This document shows, in pieces, positions 29,637-38,237 of a stretch of DNA of 64,000 nt. A model generated the notes under the pieces. That model worked only from the letters and a program-made list of their open reading frames with translations, searched no databases and was not told the origin of the DNA. Origin of the DNA: G963667675 sp965249215. GTDB lineage: Bacteria; Chloroflexota; Dehalococcoidia; Lucifugimonadales; UBA3495. The position numbers and the translations under genes were made by a program. Location: assembly GCA_965249215.1 (NCBI GenBank), contig CBDFLN010000002.1:744001-808000 (forward strand), in the 5' to 3' direction. Every line of letters starts with the position of its first letter. Position 1 is the stretch's first letter.

Positions 29637-30197
29637 TTAGCTGGGGACTGAATCTGCGGTGGGCTCGCCGGCCCTGCGGTACAACTCTTCCAGTTCAACC
29701 TCGGTATAGCGCAGGCCGATGTTTTCCAGGTTGTGGGCGTCGCTGACTTCCAACACCATCAGGTCATGGGCTTCGGCGACCTCGGACACCTGGGCTTTTC
29801 GGATGTGCCAGTTGTGAATGTAGTTATCGATCTCGATGGCGTGGATGCCGTCTTCGATGATGATGTCGGGGGAATAGTACCCCGGATGACAGTAGCTGCG
29901 GAACGTGCCGCCGCCGGGCAGAAACAGTTCGGCAATCTGGTATTCGGAGAAGGGGCTTTGGGCCGGCCGGACTTCGATCTCCCAACCGGGGATGATGATG
30001 ACTTCGCCGGGGTATTCCCGCTCCACCAGGTCCCGGAACCGGAAAGACCACTCTTTGTTGCGATGGTCGGTGACGGCTATTCCGTCTATACCCCGGTCCT
30101 TGATTTTGGCCACTACCTGCCGGGCCATAGCCGGGGTGGGGTCCTGGAAGTTGAAGGCTTCCCAGACGTGGGTATGTAAGTCCAACTTTACCTTCAC
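29637..30197 (-). CDS. PHP-domain metal-dependent phosphoesterase-like protein
   Basis: A 186-aa protein with the polymerase-and-histidinol-phosphatase (PHP) pattern of metal ligands: DLHTHVWEAF (H-x-H), IAVTDHRNKEW, IIPGWEIEV (Glu), SYCHPGYY (His) and VLEVSDAHNLENIG (D-x-H). All typical ligands are visible. The fold hydrolyses phosphate esters such as nucleotide or small-molecule phosphates; the substrate is unknown. It sits inside a fatty-acyl-CoA-type operon, an uncommon place for a PHP protein. GTG start at 30197. Confidence 0.82.
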   Translation of the reverse strand: MKVKLDLHTHVWEAFNFQDPTPAMARQVVAKIKDRGIDGIAVTDHRNKEWSFRFRDLVEREYPGEVIIIPGWEIEVRPAQSPFSEYQIAELFLPGGGTFRSYCHPGYYSPDIIIEDGIHAIEIDNYIHNWHIRKAQVSEVAEAHDLMVLEVSDAHNLENIGLRYTEVELEELYRRAGEPTADSVPS

Positions 30198-30246
30198 CGT
30201 GTTCCCGCCCGCTGATAATTGCGCCTACGGCGGCCCCTGGAACGAA

Positions 30247-31014
30247 TCACTCGCCCTTGAATTCCGGCCGGCGGCGCTCCAAAAAAGACTTTATCCCCTC
30301 AGCACGGTCGTCCGTTCCGTGTAGTAGTATGTTCAAGTCCCCTTCCATCCGCAACCCCTGGGGCAACGTCAGGTCCATGCCCTTTTGCACCGCCTCCTTG
30401 GCATAGCCGGCAGCAATGGGAGCGCCGGCAACGATACTCCCGGCCAATTGGTCCACCTGCTCCCAGAGATCTTCTTTATCGGCAACCCGGTTGACCAGGC
30501 CGATCTCCAGGGCCTCGGCGGCCGTCACCACCCGCCCGGTGAAAATCATGTCCCTGGCCCAGGCAGGGCCGACCAGCCGGGGCAGCCGCTGGGTGCCGCC
30601 GTCCCAGGGGAAGGTGCCGTTAGCAAGGTCGGTTAATGCAAACCGCGCGTCTCCAGAAGCTATTCTAAGGTCTGCGGCCAACGCCAATTCCAACCCGTGG
30701 TCGAAGGCGTCTCCCTCCAGCACCGCCACGACGGGGATGGGCAAGTCCGCCACCGCCGACGCCACTTGCATCCGGGACAACCAGCGAGCAAGCTCGGGCC
30801 CGCCTTCCGCGAGCAAGTCCTGCGGCGGGTTGGTGCGCCCCGAGGAGAATACACCGCCGGCGCCCGTGACAATGAGCAAGCGAACGCGCCCATCCTGGGC
30901 GACATTCGAGCATATCTCTTTCAATTCGGCGGCCGTTTCGCCGTCGATACGGTTGTTGGGGTCGGCGCCCGTGAGCCTTACTGTGGCGACGGATTCTCGC
31001 TGTTGAAACTCCAA
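30247..31014 (-). CDS. Crotonase-family protein (enoyl-CoA hydratase-like), atypical active site
   Basis: A 255-aa crotonase-fold protein, first gene of the minus-strand operon. The oxyanion loop GGVFSSGRTNPP is altered. The first catalytic Glu is kept (DHGLELALAADLRI), but the second Glu position of hydratases is Asp (FALTDLANGTFPWDGGTQ). It may therefore be an isomerase, hydrolase or decarboxylase rather than a classical hydratase. The start is TTG at 31014 with no clear ribosome-binding site, so the N-terminus is uncertain by a few residues. Confidence 0.82.
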   Translation of the reverse strand: MEFQQRESVATVRLTGADPNNRIDGETAAELKEICSNVAQDGRVRLLIVTGAGGVFSSGRTNPPQDLLAEGGPELARWLSRMQVASAVADLPIPVVAVLEGDAFDHGLELALAADLRIASGDARFALTDLANGTFPWDGGTQRLPRLVGPAWARDMIFTGRVVTAAEALEIGLVNRVADKEDLWEQVDQLAGSIVAGAPIAAGYAKEAVQKGMDLTLPQGLRMEGDLNILLHGTDDRAEGIKSFLERRRPEFKGE

Positions 31015-31108
31015 CGATTTGTACTTGATTTAGCTACGCTCCAAGGCAACAAATTTGTCGGCCCAAAGGCTGTCGCAACGCCACCATGGTAGGGCCGCGC
31101 GGCGTACC

Positions 31109-31137
31109 TTGACAAGAGTTTTCGCCTTGATTACTAT
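31109..31137 (+). promoter_or_regulatory. Promoter of groES-groEL
   Basis: TTGACA (31109-31114), a 17-bp spacer, then TACTAT (31132-31137). A short inverted repeat CGCTC (31145-31149) and GAGCG (31163-31167) lies just downstream near the expected start of transcription. It is not the consensus CIRCE operator (TTAGCACTC-N9-GAGTGCTAA), so HrcA control is not shown. Confidence 0.6.
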
Positions 31138-31219
31138 GAATTTGCGCTCCCGATTAAGGGGTGAGCGTGTTGGCACGGAATAAAATCGAGCATGGACGCA
31201 CCATAGAAAGGAGGCAAGC

Positions 31220-31510
31220 GTGGCTAACTTTGTCCCGCTGGGCGAGCGAGTAATCGTAATGCCCATTGAGCAAGAGACGCAAACTAAAGGGGGGATTTTC
31301 CTGCCCGATACCGCAAAAGAGAAACCCCAAGAGGGTGAGGTCGTAGCCGTGGGTCCGGGGCGGGTTTCCGACGACGGGTCTAGGATCCCCATGGAACTCG
31401 CTAAAGGTGACCGAGTTATCTACTCCAAGTTCGCCGGAACCGAATACAAAGAGGGCGACGACGAGTATTTGATTCTTAGGGAAAGCGACATACTGGCCAA
31501 GATAACCTAA
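31220..31510 (+). CDS. groES: Co-chaperonin GroES
   Basis: A 96-aa GroES, the lid of the GroEL folding chamber. VPLGERVIVMPIEQETQTKG carries the start of the mobile loop, with GIFLPDTAKEKPQEG following and IYSKFAGTEYKEGDDEYLIL near the end. The GTG start at 31220 is fixed by a strong AAAGGAGG 6 bases upstream. groEL follows after 31 bp, so the two form the usual operon. Confidence 0.97.
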   Translation: MANFVPLGERVIVMPIEQETQTKGGIFLPDTAKEKPQEGEVVAVGPGRVSDDGSRIPMELAKGDRVIYSKFAGTEYKEGDDEYLILRESDILAKIT

Positions 31511-31541
31511 TCACCAGGTAAGATAGACAAGGAGGACGGGG

Positions 31542-33170
31542 ATGCCCCCAAAGAAACTAACCTACTCTGAAGATGCCCGCAAATCACTCAGAACGGGTAT
31601 CGACACGCTGGCGGATGCCGTCAAAGTAACCCTGGGGCCCAAGGGACGCAACGTGGTTCTCGACAAGTCTTTCGGCCCCCCGCAGGTCTGCAGTGACGGA
31701 GTCACCATCGCCAAGGAAATTGAGCTGCCGGATAGCTTCGAAAACATGGGCGCGCAGCTGCTCAAAGAGGCCGCCACCAAGACCAATGACGCCGCGGGTG
31801 ACGGGACGACCACCTCAGTGGTGCTGGCCCAGGCCATCATCAACGAGGGCTTCAAGAACGTCACCGCCGGCGCCGACCCCATGGCCATCAAGAGGGGAAT
31901 AGAATCGGCTGTTGGCGCAGTGGTCAATGAGCTGGAGGGCATGGCCCAGTCGGTGGACGACCGCGCCCGCATCGCCCAGGTCGCCAGCCTCTCGGCCCAC
32001 GAAGAGGCCATCGGCCAGACCATCGCCGACGCTATGGAAAAGGTGGGCAAGGACGGCGTAATCACGGTCGAAGAGTCCAAGGGGATGATCGACGAGACCG
32101 AGTACGTCGAGGGAATGCAAATCGACCGCGGCTATATCTCCCCTTACTTCATCACCAACTCCGACCGCATGGAGTCGGTGCTGGAAGACGCCACCCTGCT
32201 CATCACCGACAAGAAGATTTCGGCAGTCTCCGACTTGCTGCCCGCGTTGGAAAAGCTGTTGCAGGTCGGCAAGAAGAACGTGGTAATAATCTCCGAGGAC
32301 GTGGACGGCGAGGCCCTGGCTACGCTGGTGGTCAACAAGCTGAGGGGCACGCTGAACGCCCTGGCGGTCAAGGCTCCGGGCTTCGGCGACCGGCGGAAGG
32401 CCATGTTGGAAGACATCGCCATCCTCACCGGAGGCACCGTCATCAGCGAAGACATGGGCAAGAAGCTGGACTCGGCCACCCTGGAGGACTTCGGTCAAGC
32501 CCGGCGGGTGTCCGCCACCAAGGATGAGACGACCATTGTCGAGGGCCGAGGTTCCGAAGACGGCATCCAGGCCCGCATCAACCAGATCAAGACGCAGATC
32601 GAGGAGACAACCTCCGAGTTCGACCGGGAGAAGCTGCAAGAGCGCATGGCCAAGCTGTCCGGCGGCGTGGCCGTCATCAAAGTGGGCGCAGCCACCGAGG
32701 TCGAGCTCAAAGAGCGCAAGGCCCGGGTAGAGGACGCTCTGTCCGCCACCCGGTCGGCCGTGGAAGAGGGCATCGTCCCAGGCGGCGGAGTAGCCCTGGT
32801 CCGTGCGCAGCGGGCGTTGGACACCCTTGCCGGCGCGAACGGCGACGAATCGGTGGGAGCCAGCATCATCCGGCGCTCGTTGGAGCAGCCCCTGCGGCTG
32901 ATCGTCGAGAACTCCGGGTTCGAAGGCTCGGTGGTTCTCAACGCCGTCAAGCAACAGGCCGACGACTACGGCTTCGACGCCGACATCGGCGAGTACGGCC
33001 CTATGCTGGAGCGGGGCATCGTGGACCCGACCAAGGTGACGCGGTCCGCCCTGCAAAACGCGGCCAGCGTGGCATCGATGGTGCTGACCACGGAGTCGAT
33101 GATTGCCGAGATTCCCCAAGAGAAGCCTCAGATGCCGGCCATGCCTCCCGGCGGCGGAATGGACTTCTAG
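31542..33170 (+). CDS. groEL: Chaperonin GroEL
   Basis: The 542-aa ATP-driven folding chamber. VTLGPKGRNVVLDKSFG and AGDGTTTSVVLAQAI form the nucleotide-binding site, with the catalytic Asp of the D-G-T-T-T run. RVEDALSATRSAVEEGIVPG is typical of the equatorial domain. The C-terminus ends in Gly/Met-rich PAMPPGGGMDF. An AAGGAGG site precedes the ATG. The operon ends at a strong intrinsic terminator. Confidence 0.98.
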   Translation: MPPKKLTYSEDARKSLRTGIDTLADAVKVTLGPKGRNVVLDKSFGPPQVCSDGVTIAKEIELPDSFENMGAQLLKEAATKTNDAAGDGTTTSVVLAQAIINEGFKNVTAGADPMAIKRGIESAVGAVVNELEGMAQSVDDRARIAQVASLSAHEEAIGQTIADAMEKVGKDGVITVEESKGMIDETEYVEGMQIDRGYISPYFITNSDRMESVLEDATLLITDKKISAVSDLLPALEKLLQVGKKNVVIISEDVDGEALATLVVNKLRGTLNALAVKAPGFGDRRKAMLEDIAILTGGTVISEDMGKKLDSATLEDFGQARRVSATKDETTIVEGRGSEDGIQARINQIKTQIEETTSEFDREKLQERMAKLSGGVAVIKVGAATEVELKERKARVEDALSATRSAVEEGIVPGGGVALVRAQRALDTLAGANGDESVGASIIRRSLEQPLRLIVENSGFEGSVVLNAVKQQADDYGFDADIGEYGPMLERGIVDPTKVTRSALQNAASVASMVLTTESMIAEIPQEKPQMPAMPPGGGMDF

Positions 33171-33192
33171 TCCCCTTAGGTCCTGTCTTAGC

Positions 33193-33226
33193 ATGGGGCG
33201 CGGCGTGCCGCGCCCCATCTTTTTTG
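33193..33226 (+). terminator. Intrinsic terminator after groEL
   Basis: A perfect 12-bp stem, ATGGGGCGCGGC (33193-33204) and GCCGCGCCCCAT (33207-33218), with a 2-nt loop, followed by a run of T (33220-33225). Confidence 0.93.
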
Positions 33227-33452
33227 TCCAACTACGCAGGCCCCGCCGTCCGGGAGACCGGCGCCGGTGTTTCACTTGCCCACCGGCAACTGCTAAAATT
33301 CCTTGAGTCCATAGCCATCTGAACAAGGGCAGCCCGCACGGCGTTGACATAATGCATGCCAATTTCTTGCCCGGTCTACAAAGTTCGCTGGGGATCTGAC
33401 ATTCCCACCATGACCGCAGCGAGTTGGCCGCAGCGCGTAGCTAAGGAGCAGA

Positions 33453-34190
33453 GTGACCAGCTTACAAGGGCAGCCTAATCACGGGGGCCCGGGCCCTTCC
33501 CGAAAGGACAAGGTGTGCTCTTCCGCAACCGTTGCGCTTGGCGGAATTTCCCAAAGGGCCACGGTGTTTGTCGCGGGTTTCGCCGGCGTCGGATGCCCGG
33601 AGACCCTGCTCGAAGCCCTCCACTCTATGGAGGTGGACTCCCTCACCGTGGTCTGCCAGGGAGTGGGGCCGGATCCCAACGGCGGGGTACAAGTCCCCAA
33701 GGCCCTGGAGGAACTGGTGGCTGCCGGGAGGGTGGCCAAGCTGATTTCCCCCCTTCCATTTTTCCCCGGCAGCGGCGGGGTGGTGGAAGCTAAATGGCGT
33801 GCAGGCGACTTGGAGTTGGAAGTCGTCCCCCAGGGAACGCTGGCGGAGCGAATCAGGGCCGCCGGCGCGGGGCTGGGAGGGGTGTTCCTTCCCGTGGGTC
33901 TTGGGACCAGGTTCGGCCGCGGCAAGGAAGTCAAGAGCATCGGGGGCCGGGACCACGTGTTCGAGCCGCCATTGCGGGGGGATTTCGCCTTGCTCCGGGC
34001 CAAGGCCGCCGATACCATGGGCAACACGGTGTACCAGGCCACCCAGCGGAACTGGAACCCGCTCATGGCCATGGCCGCGCAGACCGCGATAGTCGAGGTG
34101 GACGAAGTCTTAGAGCCTGGGGCGTTGGACCCGGAACTGGTCATCACCCCTGGAATCTTCGTCGACCGCATCGTCAAAACGGGGCGTTAA
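33453..34190 (+). CDS. 3-oxoacid-type CoA-transferase, subunit A
   Basis: A 245-aa family I CoA-transferase alpha subunit. FVAGFAGVGCPETLLEALHS matches the N-terminal GGFGxxGxPE region, and DLELEVVPQGTLAERIRAAG the conserved core, ending in LVITPGIFVDRIV. The alpha subunit binds CoA; the catalytic Glu is on subunit B. GTG start at 33453 with AAGGAG upstream. It begins a three-gene run (33453-36431): A, fused B-A, B. The true B partner is presumably the last gene. Confidence 0.88.
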   Translation: MTSLQGQPNHGGPGPSRKDKVCSSATVALGGISQRATVFVAGFAGVGCPETLLEALHSMEVDSLTVVCQGVGPDPNGGVQVPKALEELVAAGRVAKLISPLPFFPGSGGVVEAKWRAGDLELEVVPQGTLAERIRAAGAGLGGVFLPVGLGTRFGRGKEVKSIGGRDHVFEPPLRGDFALLRAKAADTMGNTVYQATQRNWNPLMAMAAQTAIVEVDEVLEPGALDPELVITPGIFVDRIVKTGR

Positions 34191-34223
34191 AACCCAATCC
34201 TCGCCCGGCAGCGAATTACCGAG

Positions 34224-35654
34224 ATGGCTACTAAAGAGAGAATAGACCGGCAGCGGCTGGCCCGCAGGGCGGCGCAAGAGTTTCGCGCCGGAGAAGTGGT
34301 GGGCCTGGGGCCGGGGATGCCATCGCTGATACCCGCCCAGGCTCCGGCCGGCTGGGGGGTCTGGTTCCTGTCCGACAGCGGAGCGCTGGGCTTCCAGGCG
34401 GCCGAGGCCGCGACGCCGGAGACAGGGCAGGAATTTAACGGAGTGGTGGACTCCGACGGCCGGCCAGCGGCATTTATGCCCGGTGGGTCTTCCCTGAGCG
34501 TGGTGGACGCGGCGGCCTTGATCCGGGCGGGCTACGTAGACGCGGCGGTGCTGCAGCCGGCCCGGGTCAACCCGTCGGGAGACTTCACCCACTGGACCAC
34601 GGCCGGGAGTCCTGGTCTGTTTTCGCCGTCATCGGCAGTCGACTGGGCCGCGTGCTCCGGACGGTTTATTGCGATGATGCCGCACACCGACGCGGACGGG
34701 TTGCCGACCATCGTTGACACAAATCCATTCCCCTTGGACGGCGCGGGCTGCGTCGGCATGGTGATCACCGACGCGGCGGCATTCAGCATCACTGACGCCG
34801 GCCTGACCCTGCTGGAAGTTGCGCCAGGCTGGAGAGTGGATGACGTGGCCGCCATAACCCACGCCTCTTTTCACGTCTCCGCAAACGTCAAAGAGATGAC
34901 CTTTGACCTGCCGGACTTGAAGGTTCCCAACAAGGTGTACGGCAGCGGGCTGGAAGCCATACGGGACCTCCCCGACAATGCCGTAGTAAACGTCGACGGC
35001 TTTGGTGGCCCCGGCGGCATGGCCCACTACCTGCTTACGTCCCTGGTGGAACACGGGGCCAAGGGGCTGACGATAATCAGCAACACCATCGGCATCGCCC
35101 GGGTGGTGGGATTCGGGTCGCCCCCCGGCCTCCAGGCCATAGACCACAGCATCCTGGTGGACGCCGGTCAGGTGGCCAAGGGCATCGCCTCCTTCCCGGT
35201 GTCGCCCAGGGCTGGGAGTCCCAACTCCTTCGAGCTGGCCTACCAGCAGGGTGAAGTGGAGCTGGAGCTGGTCCCCCAAGGCACTCTGGCCGAACGGCTC
35301 AGGGCCGGCGGAGCCGGTGTGGGCGCCTTCTACACTCCCACCGCGGCGGGCACACTGCTGGCCGAGGGCAAGGAGACCCGGACCATCGACGGCAGGGAAT
35401 ACGTACTGGAGACGGGACTCATCGCGGACTTCTGTTTGATCCGGGGTCTCAAGGCCGACACGCTGGGCAACGTGGTCTACCAGGGCACTTCCCGGAACTT
35501 CAACCCCGTCATGGCCCCGGCGGCCCGGGTAACTGTCGTGGAGGTGGACGAGATTGTGGAGCCCGGGACGCTGACGCCGGAGCAAATCGTGACCCCCGGC
35601 GTGTACATAGACCGGATAGTACAGCGGCCGGCCGGCTTCTCACCTTACGTGTAA
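34224..35654 (+). CDS. Fused family I CoA-transferase (B-like plus A domains), catalytic Glu replaced by Asp
   Basis: A 476-aa protein. Residues 1-225 resemble subunit B (VVGLGPGMPSLIPAQ, later LTLLEVAPGWRVDDV). Residues 240-476 resemble subunit A (VVNVDGFGGPGGMAHYL, then VELELVPQGTLAERLRAGG and VTPGVYIDRIV). The order B-A is the reverse of mammalian SCOT. The B half has SDSGALG where active enzymes have a Glu (SENG/SESG), so the nucleophile would be Asp. The A half looks complete. It may be an altered-specificity enzyme or a structural partner of the flanking A and B proteins. Starts 33 bp after the A gene. Confidence 0.8.
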   Translation: MATKERIDRQRLARRAAQEFRAGEVVGLGPGMPSLIPAQAPAGWGVWFLSDSGALGFQAAEAATPETGQEFNGVVDSDGRPAAFMPGGSSLSVVDAAALIRAGYVDAAVLQPARVNPSGDFTHWTTAGSPGLFSPSSAVDWAACSGRFIAMMPHTDADGLPTIVDTNPFPLDGAGCVGMVITDAAAFSITDAGLTLLEVAPGWRVDDVAAITHASFHVSANVKEMTFDLPDLKVPNKVYGSGLEAIRDLPDNAVVNVDGFGGPGGMAHYLLTSLVEHGAKGLTIISNTIGIARVVGFGSPPGLQAIDHSILVDAGQVAKGIASFPVSPRAGSPNSFELAYQQGEVELELVPQGTLAERLRAGGAGVGAFYTPTAAGTLLAEGKETRTIDGREYVLETGLIADFCLIRGLKADTLGNVVYQGTSRNFNPVMAPAARVTVVEVDEIVEPGTLTPEQIVTPGVYIDRIVQRPAGFSPYV

Positions 35655-35753
35655 TGACCAATTGGCCAATCATCCCTATAATTCAACGGAGCCCAGATAA
35701 CGGGTCTTGCTCCCGCCACGCGGCGGGAGAGCCGGGATTCATAGCCGACAGCG

Positions 35754-36431
35754 ATGAGCGCAGCGACCGATAAAGAACGCCTGGGCCGCGAAGTCATCGC
35801 CATGAGGGTAGCCAAAGAGCTGCCCGATGGCGGCTTTGTCAACCTGGGCATCGGCATCCCGACTTTGGTATCCAATTTCCTGCCGGAAGGAAAGACGGTC
35901 TTCTACCACAGCGAAAGCGGCATACTGAACTGCGGGCCGCTGGCCGACGAAGGTCAAGAGGATATCGACCTCATCAATGCCGGCGGGCAGTTCCTACAAC
36001 CCACCCCGGGAATGGCATACTCTAGTTCCGCCGATGCCTTCGCCATGATCCGCGGCGGCTACATAGACGTTACCGTACTGGGGGCCCACCAGGTCTCGGC
36101 CAAGGGAGACCTGGCCAACTGGCTGCTGCCCCAGCGGGGGGTGGGCAATGTGGGAGGCGCCATGGACTTGGCCGCGGGCGCCAAGACCGTTATCGCAGCC
36201 ATGGAGCACACCGACCGTAGGAACCAACCGAAGATAGTCGAAGAGTGCACCTTCCCCATCACCGGCAAAGAGTGCGTGTCATTGATCGTCACTGATTTAG
36301 CGGTAATCCAGCGGACCGGCCAGGGCCTTGTTTTGAAAGAAGTGGCGCCCGGCTGGTCTCCTGACGAGGTGCAGCAACTTACCGGCCCCAGGCTGATTTT
36401 GGCCCCAGACCTGACGGAATACCATCTCTAA
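35754..36431 (+). CDS. 3-oxoacid-type CoA-transferase, subunit B
   Basis: A 225-aa family I beta subunit. VNLGIGIPTLVSNFLPEGK, then the catalytic Glu in FYHSESGILNCGP, GGYIDVTVLGAHQVSAKGDL and LVLKEVAPGWSPDEVQ are all as expected. It should pair with the A subunit at 33453-34190 to form an active alpha-beta transferase, although the fused gene lies between them. About 100 bp separates it from the fused gene. Confidence 0.92.
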   Translation: MSAATDKERLGREVIAMRVAKELPDGGFVNLGIGIPTLVSNFLPEGKTVFYHSESGILNCGPLADEGQEDIDLINAGGQFLQPTPGMAYSSSADAFAMIRGGYIDVTVLGAHQVSAKGDLANWLLPQRGVGNVGGAMDLAAGAKTVIAAMEHTDRRNQPKIVEECTFPITGKECVSLIVTDLAVIQRTGQGLVLKEVAPGWSPDEVQQLTGPRLILAPDLTEYHL

Positions 36432-36620
36432 GTTCCCGTCTACTTCCAAATCGCGGCCGGCAGTTCCGAGACCCAACTCAGGGGACCAAAACATATTGAC
36501 CCACCAGGGGACTTCACCACCCGCTACGCCCAATCCGGCGCGGTTTCCGGGTCCTTAGAATCAGCAAGCCCGGGTGAGGCGCTAACTGAAGTCCATAGCC
36601 GGATAACAGCCGTTATACCC

Positions 36621-36650
36621 TTGACAACTTATTTTTGGGCGTTGTGCGAT
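36621..36650 (+). promoter_or_regulatory. Possible promoter of the His-rich gene
   Basis: TTGACA at 36621-36626 followed after 18 bp by a weak TGCGAT (36645-36650), about 27 bp before the ATG of the His-rich frame. The remaining intergenic sequence from 36432 shows nothing else. Confidence 0.35.
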
Positions 36651-36676
36651 GAGTTATCACGTTGGAGGGAAGGTCA

Positions 36677-36858
36677 ATGCAGCATCACGATACTCACGAG
36701 TGCGACACCCATGAGCACCACGGGGACGAGCCCGGCCAGTTCACGACCCCCACGGGTGCGATGGCCATGAACACCACGCCGAGGCCCACGACCACGGCGT
36801 CCACGAGTGCGATACCCACGAGCATCACGCCCACGACCGCGCGGGCCACACCCACTAG
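36677..36858 (+). pseudogene. Small His/Cys-rich metal-binding protein, frameshifted
   Basis: From the ATG at 36677 (ribosome-binding site GAGGGAAGG) the frame reads MQHHDTHECDTHEHHGDEPG, then drifts into Thr/Pro-rich sequence. In another frame the downstream part reads CDGHEHHAEAHDHG and VHECDTHEHHAHDRAGHTH before TAG at 36856-36858. The unit HECDTHEHH thus occurs twice, once in each frame, so a single indel has probably split a ~60-aa metal-binding peptide. It lies next to, and facing, a CDF metal transporter with a similar His-rich tract, and shares the terminator with it. Confidence 0.65.
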
Positions 36859-36878
36859 ATAGCACCTTCTGACCCGAG

Positions 36879-36918
36879 AAAAGCCCCCGCTGTATCTTGG
36901 GACACAGCGGGGGCTTTT
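36879..36918. terminator. Bidirectional intrinsic terminator
   Basis: A perfect 15-bp stem, AAAAGCCCCCGCTGT (36879-36893) and ACAGCGGGGGCTTTT (36904-36918). A-rich on one side and T-rich on the other, it can serve both the plus-strand His-rich gene and the minus-strand CDF gene. Confidence 0.9.
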
Positions 36919-36978
36919 GGTTTCCCTCTTTTGATATTGCCAAGGGCTGCAACCGGCCGACTTTGTTGCAGCCCTTGA

Positions 36979-38237
36979 TCAACGTTCAGAACGGGCGAAG
37001 GCAAGCAGGCGGCCCACGTGATGGTTGTCCGTACAGCCGTCCAGCGACTGCTCCAACTGTATGGTGGCGTGGCCAATGCCATACTCACCGTGCAGCATGT
37101 CCTGCATCCTTTTAGTCAACTGGTCCACGTCGCCCTGGTTACTTGGGTTCACCAGCACGTGGGCGGTAAAGGCTTCGTTCCCCGAGGTTATGGTCCAGAC
37201 ATGGACGTCGTGGATCAGGGTGTTTAGTACGCTGATTATCAACTTCCGAGCGTTGTACACAATCAGCAATATGATCAATGCGCTCAGAATCGGATCCGCA
37301 AGGCGCCAGCCAAGAGCCATAATCAGTATCGCCGAGACTATGACGCCGACCGACCCAAGCAGGTCCGCTATGACGTGCTGGAATGCGCCTCCACATTCAA
37401 GCTTTCTCCGGAGGAGCGGTGCAGTATCCATGCAGTGGCCGGGTTTATTAGAAAGCCGCCGATGCCGGCAAGCAGGACCGGCAAGCCGACTATCTCTACG
37501 TCTTCCCTGAACGCCCGGTGGCAGGCCTCGAAAAGAATCCACCCGGCAATTAGCCAAAGGGCGAAGGTATTGGCCAGCGCGGCCAGAACCTCAGTGCGGT
37601 GATACCCGAATGTCCGCTCCACTGAAGGCGGTCGCTGGGCAATCCACATGTCCACCAGGGCCAGGGCCATGGCGACGGCATCGGTCAGCGTGTGTGCGGA
37701 GTCGGCAATCAATGCCAGGCTTCCCGATATGACTCCGCCAACCACTTCGGCCACCATGTAGGTGGAAATCAGGACCAGGGCGATAATCAGGCTTCGGCGG
37801 CTGGCGCCCCGCAGGTCGTCGGCATGATTGTGGTGACCGGGCCCGCCGTGGGCATGGCCTTAGTGCCCGTAGCCTGCATGCTCACCATGGCCGCGGCCCT
37901 CATGCTCGTCGTGCCCGTGGCCCTCATGCTCGTCATGCCCGTCGCCCTCATGCTCATCATGCCCGTGGCCCGAATGCTCGTCATGCCCGTGGCCTGCATG
38001 CTCGTCGTGCCCGTGGCCCGAATGCTCGTCGTGCCCGTGGCCCGAATGCTCGTCGTGCCCGTGGCCCTCATGTTCGTCGTGCCCGTGGGCTTCGTGCTCG
38101 TCATGCCCGTGGCCCTCATGCTCGTCGTGCCCGTGGCCCTCATGCTCGTCGTGCCCGTGGCCCTCATGCTCGTCGTGCCCGTGGCCCTCATGCTCGTCGT
38201 GTCCGTGACCCTCGTGCCGATGGGCGCTCTCTGCCAT
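36979..38237 (-). pseudogene. Cation diffusion facilitator (zinc/heavy-metal exporter) with two disabling changes
   Basis: Read as one gene it is a full-length CDF exporter. Residues 1-125 are HGHDEHEG-type repeats (about a dozen), followed by GHAHGGPGHHNHADDLRGAS and six membrane helices. The first metal-site motif is IADSAHTLTDAVAMALAL, the second FQHVIADLLGSVGV, and a cytoplasmic C-terminal domain ends in HVGRLLAFARSER. A TAA at 37860-37862 interrupts the His tract; neighbouring repeats have Glu (GAA/GAG) there, in the same frame. Near 37385-37392 one base is missing: adding a G gives SLNVEGAFQHV. Both lesions could be real decay or assembly errors. Confidence 0.85.

Noticed and set aside
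31140..31170. CIRCE operator before groES
   Set aside because: The only inverted repeat (CGCTC/GAGCG) is short and does not match TTAGCACTC-N9-GAGTGCTAA.
31815..33362. Long minus-strand open frame opposite groEL
   Set aside because: It is an antisense shadow of a highly conserved gene.
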